The notes: a model not told the origin generated them from the letters alone. DNA of 64,000 nt from Flavobacteriia bacterium 40-80 (GCA_001899145.1 MKVF01000018.1:62001-126000); one strand, 5' to 3'. Shown: positions 52,211-61,653, counted from the first letter of the stretch. Translations and numbers: made by a program.

Positions 52211-53163
52211 GCGCTTGCTTTTGGTCCTGGTTGTACATCTTGTTCTATTCCGGATACTCCGAAGGAATACTTTACACCGTCGATATAATAATCACCTGTT
52301 TTGTCTGAATCCTGAGAATTCTGAAGCGTCAGTATATCGCCATGGAAAACGATCGGTGCGCCGAACAATTTAAGATCACCACGATAGCCATCATACTTTA
52401 GTTTCTCAGCTTCAGCCTCGGCAATTGGTTGCAATTGACTTTTGGGAATGTTAAAGAAATTAAGTGTTCGTTCTTCTCCGTCCGGATCACCAAACTCCAC
52501 CTCTTCTTTTTTGCCATTAGCCATGTTTGAGATGGCAGTTACTTTAATCTTCACATCTTCTTTAGCCATATATTCCAGATTCTGAGATTTCACATTGCAA
52601 TCAGAAGACTGATCAATAATCACTGTGTGCCGCTGATTGGAAGAGTCAGAATATTGTTTTCCAACGACCAACCAGCCTTTTCGGAAAAAGGAGTGAAAGC
52701 CGTATTCCTCTTTAATCTCATCCAGCAGCTGTGCACCTGTCTTTTTACTGACTACCTTTGAAGGAATCGTCACATCAAAAGCATCCACAGGAACGTTTAA
52801 CACTCTCTGCAGGTAATCGCCCAATTTTTCATTTTTACAATTCTCGTTGATCTGAATACGCTTTAAATTCCACATCTCATCTTCACATTCAATCTCCACC
52901 GGCACTTTACTTCGAACCCGTGCAACATATCCTTTAAATATCTCTGTTAATGGTGTGCCTTCATAGCCTATCTTTACTGATACTTCACTGCCAACAGGGA
53001 TTGCTTTTTTCAAATCATTGTAATCAATTTTCAATGCGGCAGGAAGCATAATAACAGCCTTATCCGTGAACTCTTTCCACGAACTTTCAACTGTAACCTG
53101 GTGAACAAAGTCAAACCAATAGTTACCGATCGTTATGCTGCTTTTTAAAACTTCCATACTCAA
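52207..53163 (-). CDS. Late control gpD-like baseplate hub protein
   Basis: 318 aa. A beta-rich N-terminal half (SSITIGNYWFDFVHQVTVES, then AVIMLPAAL, VGSEVSVKIGYEG, IFKGYVARVRSK) and an FGDPDGEERTLNFFNIPKSQ block in the C-terminal half are as in gpD/gp27-like hub proteins that connect the tail tube to the spike. The next gene (DUF6046) overlaps by 4 bp. Confidence 0.65.
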   Translation of the reverse strand: MSMEVLKSSITIGNYWFDFVHQVTVESSWKEFTDKAVIMLPAALKIDYNDLKKAIPVGSEVSVKIGYEGTPLTEIFKGYVARVRSKVPVEIECEDEMWNLKRIQINENCKNEKLGDYLQRVLNVPVDAFDVTIPSKVVSKKTGAQLLDEIKEEYGFHSFFRKGWLVVGKQYSDSSNQRHTVIIDQSSDCNVKSQNLEYMAKEDVKIKVTAISNMANGKKEEVEFGDPDGEERTLNFFNIPKSQLQPIAEAEAEKLKYDGYRGDLKLFGAPIVFHGDILTLQNSQDSDKTGDYYIDGVKYSFGVSGIEQDVQPGPKASA

Positions 53164-53801
53164 TACATTGGTGCGGTTGATTTAAGATCAATGATCAGTG
53201 GCAGTGGTTTGGTCTCTTTTGCATTGAAGGAATAGGCCTGAAGATTCCAGTGAGGTGTTTTCGTTAGCGTTTCTGACAATACAACGATTTCGTAAATCCC
53301 CAGCTTATTCATCAGCTCATGTTCTATTTCAATAGGTGAGCTCTGATTCATCCATCCTTCGTATTCAATTACTTCTTCCAGCGGATATCTCGGTTCATTA
53401 GTGCTTAGAATTCCGGATACGGTAATTTGCCATTCACCATTATTAATGAATTCGTCAACAGAAGTATCCCTGCCCTGAACAATGGTTGAGACAATATTTT
53501 TTGTCCTGGTTAATTCAACAACCGCCGATTCAAGTAACATATCTCTTTGTCCCGGCTTGCCTTTAAATAATAATGGTTGCCACAGTGGCATTCCCGGCAG
53601 ATAAGAAGACATGCCATAGTCTTTCTTGGATGCGATTGAAATATTCTCATAACCGATCGCAATCTTTGTAGCTTCCTCCAGCGCGATTTCATATTCTATC
53701 TTGTCACGGGACGAAAGCAACTTGTTGACAGCAACACCAAGCGCCGGATAGTAATTAATATCCGCCGCCATCACTGCTAAATCTTGTATTTTAAATTCCA
53801 T
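53160..53801 (-). CDS. DUF6046-type tail protein
   Basis: 213 aa. It reads GKPGQRDMLLESAVVELTRT, KNIVSTIVQGRDTSVDEFIN, and NGEWQITVSGILSTNEPRYP, then ALVSETLTKTPHWNLQAYSF-like wording at the end. These match the DUF6046 proteins of Bacteroidota phages. Function unknown; located between tape measure and hub, so it is likely a tail-tip or tail-completion protein. Confidence 0.7.
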   Translation of the reverse strand: MEFKIQDLAVMAADINYYPALGVAVNKLLSSRDKIEYEIALEEATKIAIGYENISIASKKDYGMSSYLPGMPLWQPLLFKGKPGQRDMLLESAVVELTRTKNIVSTIVQGRDTSVDEFINNGEWQITVSGILSTNEPRYPLEEVIEYEGWMNQSSPIEIEHELMNKLGIYEIVVLSETLTKTPHWNLQAYSFNAKETKPLPLIIDLKSTAPMY

Positions 53802-53812
53802 TTAAACACTTT

Positions 53813-56065
53813 TTAAATTGCGGTTTCATAATCTCGCACAGCTCCGATCAAAGCTTCGGATACTTGTTTCTTAATATCTGCAGCCCCTTCTTTTACTGAG
53901 CTTGTCTGAATGATCAGATTCTCCACCAGGCGTTCTATTCGAACACTGATGTTTCGCTTTTCACCTCCGGAACCTGATCCGGAAGAACTACCGGAAGCCG
54001 CCGATCCTGATTTCTGACCTAAGCGTGACTTTAAGCGTGTAATTTCACCAGCCAGCCTGTAGTATTCTTTTGTACCGATCTTTGTTGCCGATTTCTGCTC
54101 TTCCAGTAACTTGATCTGCTTCTTAATCGCTGCTTCCGTATCATCCGCCGGTTGCTGTTTCGTTTCCAGATCAGGAATCGCCACCGGAGCTTCCGGCTGT
54201 GTTGCTTCGGGTTGTGACGAAGTCTTTTGTGCGTTCAGTTCTTTTTGTAAAGAGGCAACATTTTTTCGGTATTGAGATTGTTTTTGCCGCGACTCTTTTC
54301 CTGATTCATGCCAAGCTGACGTTCCCGTTAACCAATGAGCAGCAATGTTTGCGATGTTAGGCCCATCCTGCTTATTAAGAAGCTCATCTTTCTTTTCCTG
54401 AACCAGAAGTTCTTTATTCGCTTCTAATTCCGCTTGCTTATCAATATTTTTGATAAGATCCTTATAAGCACTATTTAAGTCTTCTATACGTCCTTTGTGC
54501 AGATCATACTTTTGAATGATGCCAGGATACTTGTTGTTTAATTCTGTCAAGGCCTGCTTGTAATCGTCAGAACCTTTTTTGGCGGATTTTAAACGGCCGA
54601 AAAGCAGATCCAGTTCTGTACGTTCTTCTACTGTCTTTTCAATTACCTTTTGTTTAACAGCAGCTTGAACCTGTGCCGCTACAGTATTTGTTTTCATCGC
54701 TCGTGTGAGCGCATAAATTCCAGCGGCAGCTGCCACAGTACCGGTAATGATCAGGCCGATCGGATTAGCGTTCATCGCAGCATTCCATATCAATTGAGAT
54801 GCGGACGCTGCTTTGGTTGCCACATTCTGGTAAATTGTGGATTTACGAAGTAGTTCGATTCCACTTTTCGCACCGGTAACTAATGGAACAAACGCCGATA
54901 TTTCACGAACAGTTTCGCTCAGAGGTGTCAGGTAGGCAATCGTTCCGCCTGTCAGGTTGTACAACGACACTTTCATATCATCAACACGCGCCTGCCAGCG
55001 TGCGAGCTTTTCCTCGTCAGATTCCATCATGGTTGCTGCATAACGCTGCGCCTCGTTGGTTCCTCTGATGGACGCTGTCATTTCATCCTGCGCATCTGCA
55101 GTAGCGATCAATGCTTGTGCAGCTCCGGAATAAGGACCGCCGAATAATGCCCCGATCAACGCAGTATCTTTAGCGATTGGTTTCAGCATTCGGAGTTTAT
55201 CTGTGAATGACACCGTGGTATCCGCTAATTTGCTGATGTCAATACCAGCACCCCGCAATTCGTCCTGAACTTTCTCCGGCAGGAAACGGCCTTTTGAGAG
55301 CTGCTCCAATACATTTCGAAGAGCAGTTCCACCTTCTGCAGATTTATAGTTTGCTTTGTCCAGGAACTGAAGAGATGAAAGCATTTGTTCAAATTCCAAG
55401 CCAGCACGTTTTGCAGCACCTCCGGCAACACCAACTGCCGCCTGCAGTTGTGGCAATTCTGATGATCCGGCATTTGCGGAGGCAGCCATGGCATTCATCA
55501 TGACCGTCATTTGCTCCTGCGCTTTTGCGGCATTGGTCAGGTCAACATTGTATTGTTGTACTGCAGTGGAAAGTACTGCGGCAGCTCCGGGCACATCTCC
55601 ACCCATAGATTTTGCCAAGACCTCCGCATTACGAGCCATAAGATTAAACACTTTCGGTTGTTGTGCCAGCTCCGGTCCGAGCTGCGCAAGAATCAACTTG
55701 AAAGTTTCAATGGATTTAGCGGCATCACCCCCGAATTCCTTCGCGTTCTCGCGGGCCATATTACCAAGCTCCCGCAGTTTTTTACCGGTAATCCCGGACA
55801 TTGCCTCCAGCTCTTTCAGAGCAGCGTTATACTTTAATCCCGGCTCAGCAGCATTACGTAAACCTTCCGAAACATTATCAATACCCTGAATGACTGATTG
55901 AAAAGAAATATTCTTCAAAGATTTGCGCATGGATTCCCATGTGTCTTTCGAAGCTTTTTCCACATCTTCCACTTTATCACGCAACGAGGTTACTTCCGAT
56001 CGGAGCTTTTTCAGCTCTTCGAAAATACCGTGGCCGATATTCATATCGAATGTTGCGTCACTCAT
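53813..56065 (-). CDS. Tail tape measure protein
   Basis: 750 aa. The N-terminal 350 residues match the TP901/phage-tail tape measure domain (KYNAALKELEAMSGITGKKL, then GTALRNVLEQLSKGRFLP). A hydrophobic stretch around residues 430-455 (NPIGLIITGTVAAAAGIYAL) and a long Lys/Gln-rich coiled coil follow. It sets the tail length and helps genome injection. With 750 residues a tail of roughly 110 nm would be expected from the usual length rule. It overlaps the small upstream gene by 4 bp. Confidence 0.85.
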   Translation of the reverse strand: MSDATFDMNIGHGIFEELKKLRSEVTSLRDKVEDVEKASKDTWESMRKSLKNISFQSVIQGIDNVSEGLRNAAEPGLKYNAALKELEAMSGITGKKLRELGNMARENAKEFGGDAAKSIETFKLILAQLGPELAQQPKVFNLMARNAEVLAKSMGGDVPGAAAVLSTAVQQYNVDLTNAAKAQEQMTVMMNAMAASANAGSSELPQLQAAVGVAGGAAKRAGLEFEQMLSSLQFLDKANYKSAEGGTALRNVLEQLSKGRFLPEKVQDELRGAGIDISKLADTTVSFTDKLRMLKPIAKDTALIGALFGGPYSGAAQALIATADAQDEMTASIRGTNEAQRYAATMMESDEEKLARWQARVDDMKVSLYNLTGGTIAYLTPLSETVREISAFVPLVTGAKSGIELLRKSTIYQNVATKAASASQLIWNAAMNANPIGLIITGTVAAAAGIYALTRAMKTNTVAAQVQAAVKQKVIEKTVEERTELDLLFGRLKSAKKGSDDYKQALTELNNKYPGIIQKYDLHKGRIEDLNSAYKDLIKNIDKQAELEANKELLVQEKKDELLNKQDGPNIANIAAHWLTGTSAWHESGKESRQKQSQYRKNVASLQKELNAQKTSSQPEATQPEAPVAIPDLETKQQPADDTEAAIKKQIKLLEEQKSATKIGTKEYYRLAGEITRLKSRLGQKSGSAASGSSSGSGSGGEKRNISVRIERLVENLIIQTSSVKEGAADIKKQVSEALIGAVRDYETAI

Positions 56066-56274
56066 TGTTCTTGTGGGTTATTGATTGCTATATATGCTTG
56101 TATTACTGCAGATTTTATCGTTTCTCCCATTGCTGCTGCCGCGCGTTTTTCTTTGTAGTCTAACAGCCACAACACATCTCTGGAGCGTTCGATAAATTCT
56201 TCATTGGTTAATGAATTGGGGTCTAAGTGAAGCTCACTGCGGATTAACACAGCGAGCTTTCTGAATTCGGCCAT
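56062..56274 (-). CDS. Small tail-assembly protein
   Basis: 70 aa, helical (MAEFRKLAVLIRSELHLDPN, ERSRDVLWLLDYKEKRAAAA). Directly upstream of the tape measure gene, the position of tail chaperone G/T genes. No frameshift signal linking it to the preceding chaperone-like gene is obvious. Confidence 0.6.
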   Translation of the reverse strand: MAEFRKLAVLIRSELHLDPNSLTNEEFIERSRDVLWLLDYKEKRAAAAMGETIKSAVIQAYIAINNPQEQ

Positions 56275-56300
56275 CCCTATTTCCCCAGGTATGGGAGTGG

Positions 56301-56654
56301 CTATAGCTTTTTTGAGCTTGCCTTATAGAATTTAAATAGTGAGGCGATCTCGTTGGCTACTGCGAGTTTCAATTCATCTTCTGAATTGATCAGTGGATCC
56401 CCACCCAGATAACAATTCTGAAACAGGAACAGATTTTGCTTCACACTATCGTCAGGTGCATATTCTTCTGCAGCCAGAATCTCATCTAAGCCTGGTTTAC
56501 GAGCAACACCAATGATCTCTTCAAATTCCTGCTCTTTTCCCTCCTCGCGTGGAAGAGGTATTTTTACGGGAATCTCATAAATCTTGTGATCCCCATATTC
56601 TTTTTTCCATGCTGCTATCTGGGCAGGTGTTACTGATCTTAATTTCTTTGTCAT
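56301..56654 (-). CDS. Tail assembly chaperone-like protein
   Basis: 117 aa. MTKKLRSVTPAQIAAWKKEY is followed by a conserved GVARKPGLDEILAAEEYAPD segment and a helical end (LKLAVANEIASLFKFYKASS). The size, location between tube and tape measure, and character fit tail chaperones. It probably recruits tape measure protein during assembly. Confidence 0.6.
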   Translation of the reverse strand: MTKKLRSVTPAQIAAWKKEYGDHKIYEIPVKIPLPREEGKEQEFEEIIGVARKPGLDEILAAEEYAPDDSVKQNLFLFQNCYLGGDPLINSEDELKLAVANEIASLFKFYKASSKKL

Positions 56655-56671
56655 TTTATATTAATTAATGA

Positions 56672-57115
56672 TTAGAACTCTGTTTGTGCGTGCCATTTGA
56701 TATCGGATGTAATCAACTCAAATTCGTATTCAGATAACATATCGCCAGCTGAAAGAGCTCTTCCGTTAGTGAGGAACTCGCAGTTCCGAACTACATCGAC
56801 CACCAGCTCATCAGCACCTTCTGGGAGATAGGTTACGACTATGTCAAACATTGGAATTGACTGTAAGCGTCTGCCACCAGCCGCTTTTTGAATCCCTACC
56901 ACTTCAAACTGATAAAGCTTGATTTTACATGTCGCCTTATAGTTCCCACGCCCCCTGTTATTTGGCATACCTCCGGCGCCAGGATTGTCTTGTTTATCGG
57001 TGGTGTCATCGTAAGAAATAGAAGAAAAACCCGTCACGGATCTTCCTAAAAAATTGAGCCTAACGGAAGCGAATACATGCCGCTTCCCGTTAATTAATGG
57101 TTGTAAATCTGCCAT
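56672..57115 (-). CDS. Tail tube protein
   Basis: 147 aa. It reads NGKRHVFASVRLNFLGRSVT, GFSSISYDDTTDKQDNPGAG, then KATCKIKLYQFEVVGIQKAA. The beta-rich small protein directly downstream of the sheath gene is the usual tail tube of contractile phages. Only 3 bp separate it from the sheath. Confidence 0.7.
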   Translation of the reverse strand: MADLQPLINGKRHVFASVRLNFLGRSVTGFSSISYDDTTDKQDNPGAGGMPNNRGRGNYKATCKIKLYQFEVVGIQKAAGGRRLQSIPMFDIVVTYLPEGADELVVDVVRNCEFLTNGRALSAGDMLSEYEFELITSDIKWHAQTEF

Positions 57116-57118
57116 GAA

Positions 57119-58324
57119 TTACGAGTTAAAAGGGTTATTAAATCCGATTTTGATAATTATCTTTCTGGCAGTTCCTACCGGAGTAATGGTCAGTACTGCT
57201 TCCAGCTGAGAGGTTGCCAGGATATCCTGAGCAGGCTCTATTGTGAATGTAAATCCGGAGATTTCGCCAGCTGTCAACATTTCATCGGTGATCGTTTTGT
57301 TACCGACTTGTTCCAACATAGCTACCACATTAGGAGCGAGCTGACCTGTATTTGGGTCAACATAGATCGGACTATTCAGATAAGGCAAAAATGCGCGTCT
57401 GATCAGGCGGGTAGCTTTATCAATAGTCCGGTTGTTTTCCAGGTAAGCGAAATCATCAGTTAATGTGGTACAGGTGAATGAATCGTTCCAGTACAAGCCT
57501 GCCTGCGGATCATCCGCAAAATCCTTCAGGAACACCAGTCCGTTATCATTCATTGTTGTGAGCTGGGATAATGACAGCTGAGAAATTTCAGTTCCACCAA
57601 CAGCTGCTTTCATCAGGTTGCCGCCGATCTGGTTGAATTTCTGCAACCATCCGATATTCTCATGTACAGCTGCTAAGGACGCTGTCCCAAGCGCCCGACC
57701 GATAGCACACCGATATTTTGTATCGTTATCCTGAGCAATAGCATAGTTTTGACCAGCAACTGCAGTTACATTCCGTGCATTTTTGTTGTGATAATTTGTC
57801 GATGTGGCAACAGCAACTGTCAAGCCGACCATTTCCACCAAAGCAGATAATGGGTAATGATTAGTACGCAGTGTTGTCGTTACTGACTGAGCAGCGGCGA
57901 TCACTGCATCCAAATCAACAGGCGTTGCCGGAATACCCGTTAACTTATCATTGTAGCTGTAGCCGACCAGCTTGACAGCTCCACCGGAACCAAGTACCAA
58001 AGGCTCTGTTTTCTGAGTGACCATCTGTGCATACGTCAGTGTATTATCGACACCATATATCCATACTTCTCCAGTAGATGGATTAGAAAGGAAAAAGTCT
58101 TTGATGTTTTCATACACCAATACCTTATTAGTGGTATCATACGTCTCGTCGATCAGGAGCGCATCCAGGTCAGCCAAAGCTGTCAGCCTGTATGCTTTAT
58201 TCAACTGAAACCCGCCGACCACTGCAACCGCGTTGAACAACAGACCGCTAACGCCGTCTGTTGCTGCCACACGTCTTCCAAGGCCTCCGGACTGCTGAAC
58301 TACTATTACATCATTAAAAGCCAT
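57119..58324 (-). CDS. Tail sheath protein (DUF2586 family)
   Basis: 401 aa. The sequence MAFNDVIVVQQSGGLGRRVA, the IYVDPNTGQLAPNVVAMLEQ segment near residue 320 and the C-terminal beta-rich domain (ILATSQLEAVLTITPVGTAR, KIIIKIGFNNPF) match DUF2586, the sheath family of Mu-like Bacteroidota phages. It forms the contractile outer tail and shows that the phage is a myovirus. Confidence 0.8.
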   Translation of the reverse strand: MAFNDVIVVQQSGGLGRRVAATDGVSGLLFNAVAVVGGFQLNKAYRLTALADLDALLIDETYDTTNKVLVYENIKDFFLSNPSTGEVWIYGVDNTLTYAQMVTQKTEPLVLGSGGAVKLVGYSYNDKLTGIPATPVDLDAVIAAAQSVTTTLRTNHYPLSALVEMVGLTVAVATSTNYHNKNARNVTAVAGQNYAIAQDNDTKYRCAIGRALGTASLAAVHENIGWLQKFNQIGGNLMKAAVGGTEISQLSLSQLTTMNDNGLVFLKDFADDPQAGLYWNDSFTCTTLTDDFAYLENNRTIDKATRLIRRAFLPYLNSPIYVDPNTGQLAPNVVAMLEQVGNKTITDEMLTAGEISGFTFTIEPAQDILATSQLEAVLTITPVGTARKIIIKIGFNNPFNS

Positions 58325-58326
58325 GA

Positions 58327-58740
58327 TTAATCGTTTTGAACAGGTTTGTAATCTTCCTCGGAAACATCCTCAGTTTCTTCTTCTGTTGCTGCAGGATCAT
58401 CCGACTGAGGTTTAGAAGCGTCAGCAATAGCTTGAAGCAACTCGGCTTTTTTAGATTTTGGATTCAGATCCAATCCTAATGTTTTGCCAAATTCAGCCAG
58501 TTCCTTATTGGTTTTTGCGGACAGATCGCCTTCTTTAACAAGAGGCAATACTTTTGTTTCAGATTCAATTTCAGATTTCTTTACCGTCTCGAACTTTAGT
58601 CCTGATTGCTGGTGAAACTGATTGGCATAACCTTCGTTCTTACGGGTGAAGATCTGGCCGTCTGCGAAGAGGATACATTCCGTTTCCTCCGGATATACCT
58701 TGAAGAACTCTTCAAGGCGTGAGATATGCTCTTTTTTCAT
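58327..58740 (-). CDS. Hypothetical phage protein with SAP/HeH-like helix pair
   Basis: 137 aa. The residues KTNKELAEFGKTLGLDLNPK, then SKKAELLQAIADA (about 78-110) look like an HeH/SAP helix-extension-helix fold, often found in phage proteins binding nucleic acid or other partners. The C-terminal tail is very acidic. It overlaps the holin-like gene by 4 nt and precedes the sheath by 2 nt. Confidence 0.6.
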   Translation of the reverse strand: MKKEHISRLEEFFKVYPEETECILFADGQIFTRKNEGYANQFHQQSGLKFETVKKSEIESETKVLPLVKEGDLSAKTNKELAEFGKTLGLDLNPKSKKAELLQAIADASKPQSDDPAATEEETEDVSEEDYKPVQND

Positions 58741-58967
58741 TGTTGTTTTGTATTAGATGATTTTCGTTCTTCGCGTGGAAGGAGCGCAAGAAACTCCGGG
58801 CGGATCTGATCAGGGAACTGAGATTCGGAAACACGAACCCGAGTTTCAAGGCAGTTATACAGGCGATTTTCAACATCTGACAATCGGCTGTTAACTGTAA
58901 ACAGCCATACCGCCATAATGCCTGTTGCGCCGTATTTTAATATGTATTCCGGGAAAAGCTTATCCAT
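58737..58967 (-). CDS. Small membrane protein, holin-like
   Basis: 76 aa with one membrane segment (ILKYGATGIMAVWLFTV, residues about 9-25) followed by a short coiled coil (RLSDVENRLYNCLETRV) and a charged tail. Its place next to the amidase gene suggests a holin/pinholin-type or spanin-like lysis protein; sequence alone does not prove it. Confidence 0.6.
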   Translation of the reverse strand: MDKLFPEYILKYGATGIMAVWLFTVNSRLSDVENRLYNCLETRVRVSESQFPDQIRPEFLALLPREERKSSNTKQQ

Positions 58968-58975
58968 TGCCGTTG

Positions 58976-59539
58976 TTATTTACCAGTCCAAAATTCCGGG
59001 TATGCTTCTTTGACCTTGAATGACGGGCAGGCTTTAGCTGCTACTTCATTATGGCCGATCACTTTAATATTGGGGATCAGTCTGCGTATCTCTTCCAGGC
59101 ATACTTTTAACAGGTGTTTCTGGAGTTCCGTCCGGGTGTCTTTTGGCTTCCCGGAGGAATCAATACCGCCGATATAGGAGAAATGCACTCCACAGGCATT
59201 ATATCCTATCGCGCCGTTCGTCACGTTATTGAAGTCCGACAGAACAGTAAATCCGGACGTACCTATCAGTATGTGATAGCCGGGATTCTGCCACTTTAAA
59301 GTATTCTTCCAATAGTTTAAAATAGATGATACAGAAGCTGTCGGCTGGGTAGCTGCACAGTGAATCACCGCGTGAGTTATCTTTCTTTTAATTGAGAGAT
59401 TTTTGAAGTACTCTCTCAGCTCCTGTTCGCTTTTAGCAGCCGGACATTCTTCCTGAATATCCGGGACAGCCATGAAATCTAAATCCTCACAAAATTCTGA
59501 TTCGGCAAGAATTCCAACCTGATAAAGCTCCTGTATCAT
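58976..59539 (-). CDS. Phage endolysin, N-acetylmuramoyl-L-alanine amidase
   Basis: 187 aa amidase_2-type enzyme. After 50 residues it reads ITHAVIHCAATQPTASVSSI with the first zinc His at about residue 60. NPGYHILIGTSGFTVL follows, then NACGVHFSYIGGID, and IPNIKVIGHNEVAAKACPSF provides the third zinc ligand and the catalytic-site region. It cleaves the amide bond between peptide and glycan of peptidoglycan at lysis. It lies beside the holin-like gene. Confidence 0.85.
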   Translation of the reverse strand: MIQELYQVGILAESEFCEDLDFMAVPDIQEECPAAKSEQELREYFKNLSIKRKITHAVIHCAATQPTASVSSILNYWKNTLKWQNPGYHILIGTSGFTVLSDFNNVTNGAIGYNACGVHFSYIGGIDSSGKPKDTRTELQKHLLKVCLEEIRRLIPNIKVIGHNEVAAKACPSFKVKEAYPEFWTGK

Positions 59540-59558
59540 CTGTATCTGTGTTTAGTAG

Positions 59559-60572
59559 TTAAGCAGCTGGTGAATAGATCGCCGCAATTCCTTTGTTTCT
59601 GATCGGCATGGATAATCCGCGCATTTGGAAACCAAATTTGTCACCTCGTTCATCCGGATCTTTCTCTCTGGCGAACATATCAACAGTTCCCTGCGCTCTC
59701 ATTACTTCATCTTTATGAAATGCAATGGATGCACGCACGTCTGTGGAAGGAGCATCAGTTGCCTGCCATGCCACTTTAGCACCAGTTGTTTTGTTGTAAC
59801 GAGGTAAGCGCTTGGATGCCAAAGAATAGAGTTTGAACCCGTACAACGACTTATCTTTCAGCAACTGGTTGTACAGATCCCGGTCTTCATTCTGCAGATC
59901 CATTCTGTGTTGAGCTGACAGTACAAGAATTCTTCCTTCTGACGGCATCTCAGCTTCATCAAATTGCCGTTGTAGATTCAACACGTCGGCAAACGTCAGG
60001 CGTTTATTACCGGAACCATTGTTGGCACCGGTAGCGGTGATAATAGGTGTATAAGTACCGTTTGTTGCAGGGGCGATCCGGAAAGCGGCATATTCCATAA
60101 AGCGCATTCTCAATGCCATCCGATGACCGAAAAGAACAGAGGAGCGTTTATCATACGAAAGCTCTGCCGTTTCAATGGCACGAATCAGCGTATTCTCTGT
60201 ATCATACGTATCCAGCGGCAGTGCCAGTGCTGTATCTGCACGCTGTGCAGTGGCGATCGGATAAGAAGTATTATTGATCAGCACATCCGGATTAACACCT
60301 GCCTCCGCCAAGTTGATAGTGTCATTGTCAACGAATGCTGTCATATCACGGCATTCGGATAAGAACATATCATCTGCGTAGAATCCTTCCATCAGATCCG
60401 GAAGCCAGATTTCTTTGTTTAATCCTGCCATGGCTGTTGATTCATAGGAAGGCGTCATAAAGGAGGCGATACCTACACCAACAGCGCCGGCAAAGAAAGG
60501 GATGCCAAGAACGGCACTTACGGGAACCGCTATCATCGTGACAGCGATCAGGGCGAAAAATAGTTTCTTCAT
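59559..60572 (-). CDS. Major capsid protein
   Basis: 337 aa. After residue 50 the order MAGLNKEIWLPDLMEGFYAD, DTINLAEAGVNPDVLINNTS, LTFADVLNLQRQFDEAEMP and RDLYNQLLKDKSLYGFKLYS matches Bacteroidota phage major capsid proteins of HK97-fold type. The unusual part is the N-terminus: MKKLFFALIAVTMIAVPVSA followed by a Gly-rich hydrophobic stretch looks like a signal peptide. A Met at residue 48 could be the mature start, or the segment may be a delta-domain removed by the protease encoded next. Located directly downstream of that protease. Confidence 0.75.
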   Translation of the reverse strand: MKKLFFALIAVTMIAVPVSAVLGIPFFAGAVGVGIASFMTPSYESTAMAGLNKEIWLPDLMEGFYADDMFLSECRDMTAFVDNDTINLAEAGVNPDVLINNTSYPIATAQRADTALALPLDTYDTENTLIRAIETAELSYDKRSSVLFGHRMALRMRFMEYAAFRIAPATNGTYTPIITATGANNGSGNKRLTFADVLNLQRQFDEAEMPSEGRILVLSAQHRMDLQNEDRDLYNQLLKDKSLYGFKLYSLASKRLPRYNKTTGAKVAWQATDAPSTDVRASIAFHKDEVMRAQGTVDMFAREKDPDERGDKFGFQMRGLSMPIRNKGIAAIYSPAA

Positions 60573-60591
60573 TGTTGCTTGTGTTTTGATT

Positions 60592-61653
60592 TTACAATTT
60601 GATTCCTGTCTTTTGCGCCAGGGCTTTGTAGCGGTCAGGATCTTCTTCTTTCATTTTTAAAAGCCCGGCAGTGTCTTTTCGGGACCAGTCGGTGAAGCTC
60701 CAGTCCTTATTCTCTTCAGATACAGGATTGCCTTTGTTTGCTCCCGGAGTGACCGGTAGGTTTTCTTTAGCTTGCAACGCGGCTATTCTTCGTGCTGCCA
60801 AGTCATAATTGGCTGTTGCCAATTGTTCCCAATCGTCAGACTCTGCCTTTGGAATTCTGCCGTCAGCAACGGCCGGATCAATCAATGCACGGATGCGTGC
60901 TTTAGTCGCAGCAGCTGTCTTTTCCTTCAGATCATCATTCTCTTTAGACAATCTTTCTACAGCTTCATTTACCTGCTCGTCTGTAGCGTCATCCGCTACG
61001 CCAAGAATTGACTTGGCTTTTGCGCTCAATTTCATGTGCTCATCATTTTGATTATTACTTGGTTGTTTAATGAATTTCTGATCGAAGGTGTTAGCCAGGG
61101 CAGTGAAGGACATGGATTGCAATGCAGCCAGATCGATATCATCCAGCACGGTATCTGAGATCTGATCTACTAATCCGGCATTCAGAGCTTCTTCAGCGCT
61201 GAACCAGTTGTCACCATTCAGCCAGGCTTTTACTTCCTCTTCGGTTTTACCTGTCTTAGCTGCGTACTTGGTTATGAACTGTTTTTCCATTGTCGTCAGC
61301 AGCTGTGCTGCTTTGCTCATCGAACTGGCGTTGCCTTCCACGATTCCGGACGGCGCATGGATCATGACAAAAGCATTATCCGCAATTGATACCGTATTAC
61401 CTGCCAGCATCAGGATAGATCCCATACTGGCAGCGAGGCCGTCAATTACAATGTGGATCTTTGCCTGTGAGTTCCGCAGTGCATTGTAGATAAGATTACC
61501 GTCGAATACGCTACCTCCGGGAGTGTGAAGATGAATCGTCGCTTCTGTCTTTGACTTTAAAAAAGCCTTTAATTCCGATGCGATGTACTGCCCGTCACCA
61601 CCCCAAATGGTTCCATATAACTGACCTGTTGATCCCTCTGATGTGAAATACAT
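60592..61653 (-). CDS. ClpP-like head maturation protease fused to scaffold
   Basis: 353 aa. Residues 1-180 are an S14/ClpP-type serine protease: TPGGSVFDG (44-52), catalytic Ser76 in DGLAASMGS and His99 in MIHAPSG. From about residue 205 the chain becomes coiled coil (VNEAVERLSKENDDLKEKTA), typical of capsid scaffold. An ATG at 61035 (residue 207, MKLSAKAKS) could give a separate scaffold product of 147 aa, as in lambda C/Nu3. The protease trims scaffold and capsid. First gene of the minus-strand late operon. Confidence 0.82.
   Translation of the reverse strand: MYFTSEGSTGQLYGTIWGGDGQYIASELKAFLKSKTEATIHLHTPGGSVFDGNLIYNALRNSQAKIHIVIDGLAASMGSILMLAGNTVSIADNAFVMIHAPSGIVEGNASSMSKAAQLLTTMEKQFITKYAAKTGKTEEEVKAWLNGDNWFSAEEALNAGLVDQISDTVLDDIDLAALQSMSFTALANTFDQKFIKQPSNNQNDEHMKLSAKAKSILGVADDATDEQVNEAVERLSKENDDLKEKTAAATKARIRALIDPAVADGRIPKAESDDWEQLATANYDLAARRIAALQAKENLPVTPGANKGNPVSEENKDWSFTDWSRKDTAGLLKMKEEDPDRYKALAQKTGIKL

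Noticed and set aside
52480-52500. Second copy of the tRNA-end-like core (CCGGATCAC)
   Set aside because: Only a 9-bp match inside the gpD-like gene; too short to be the partner attachment site.
56062-56654. Programmed -1 frameshift between the two tail chaperone-like genes
   Set aside because: The two frames are separated by 26 bp including the stop of the first, and no overlapping slippery sequence is evident, so they are annotated as separate genes.
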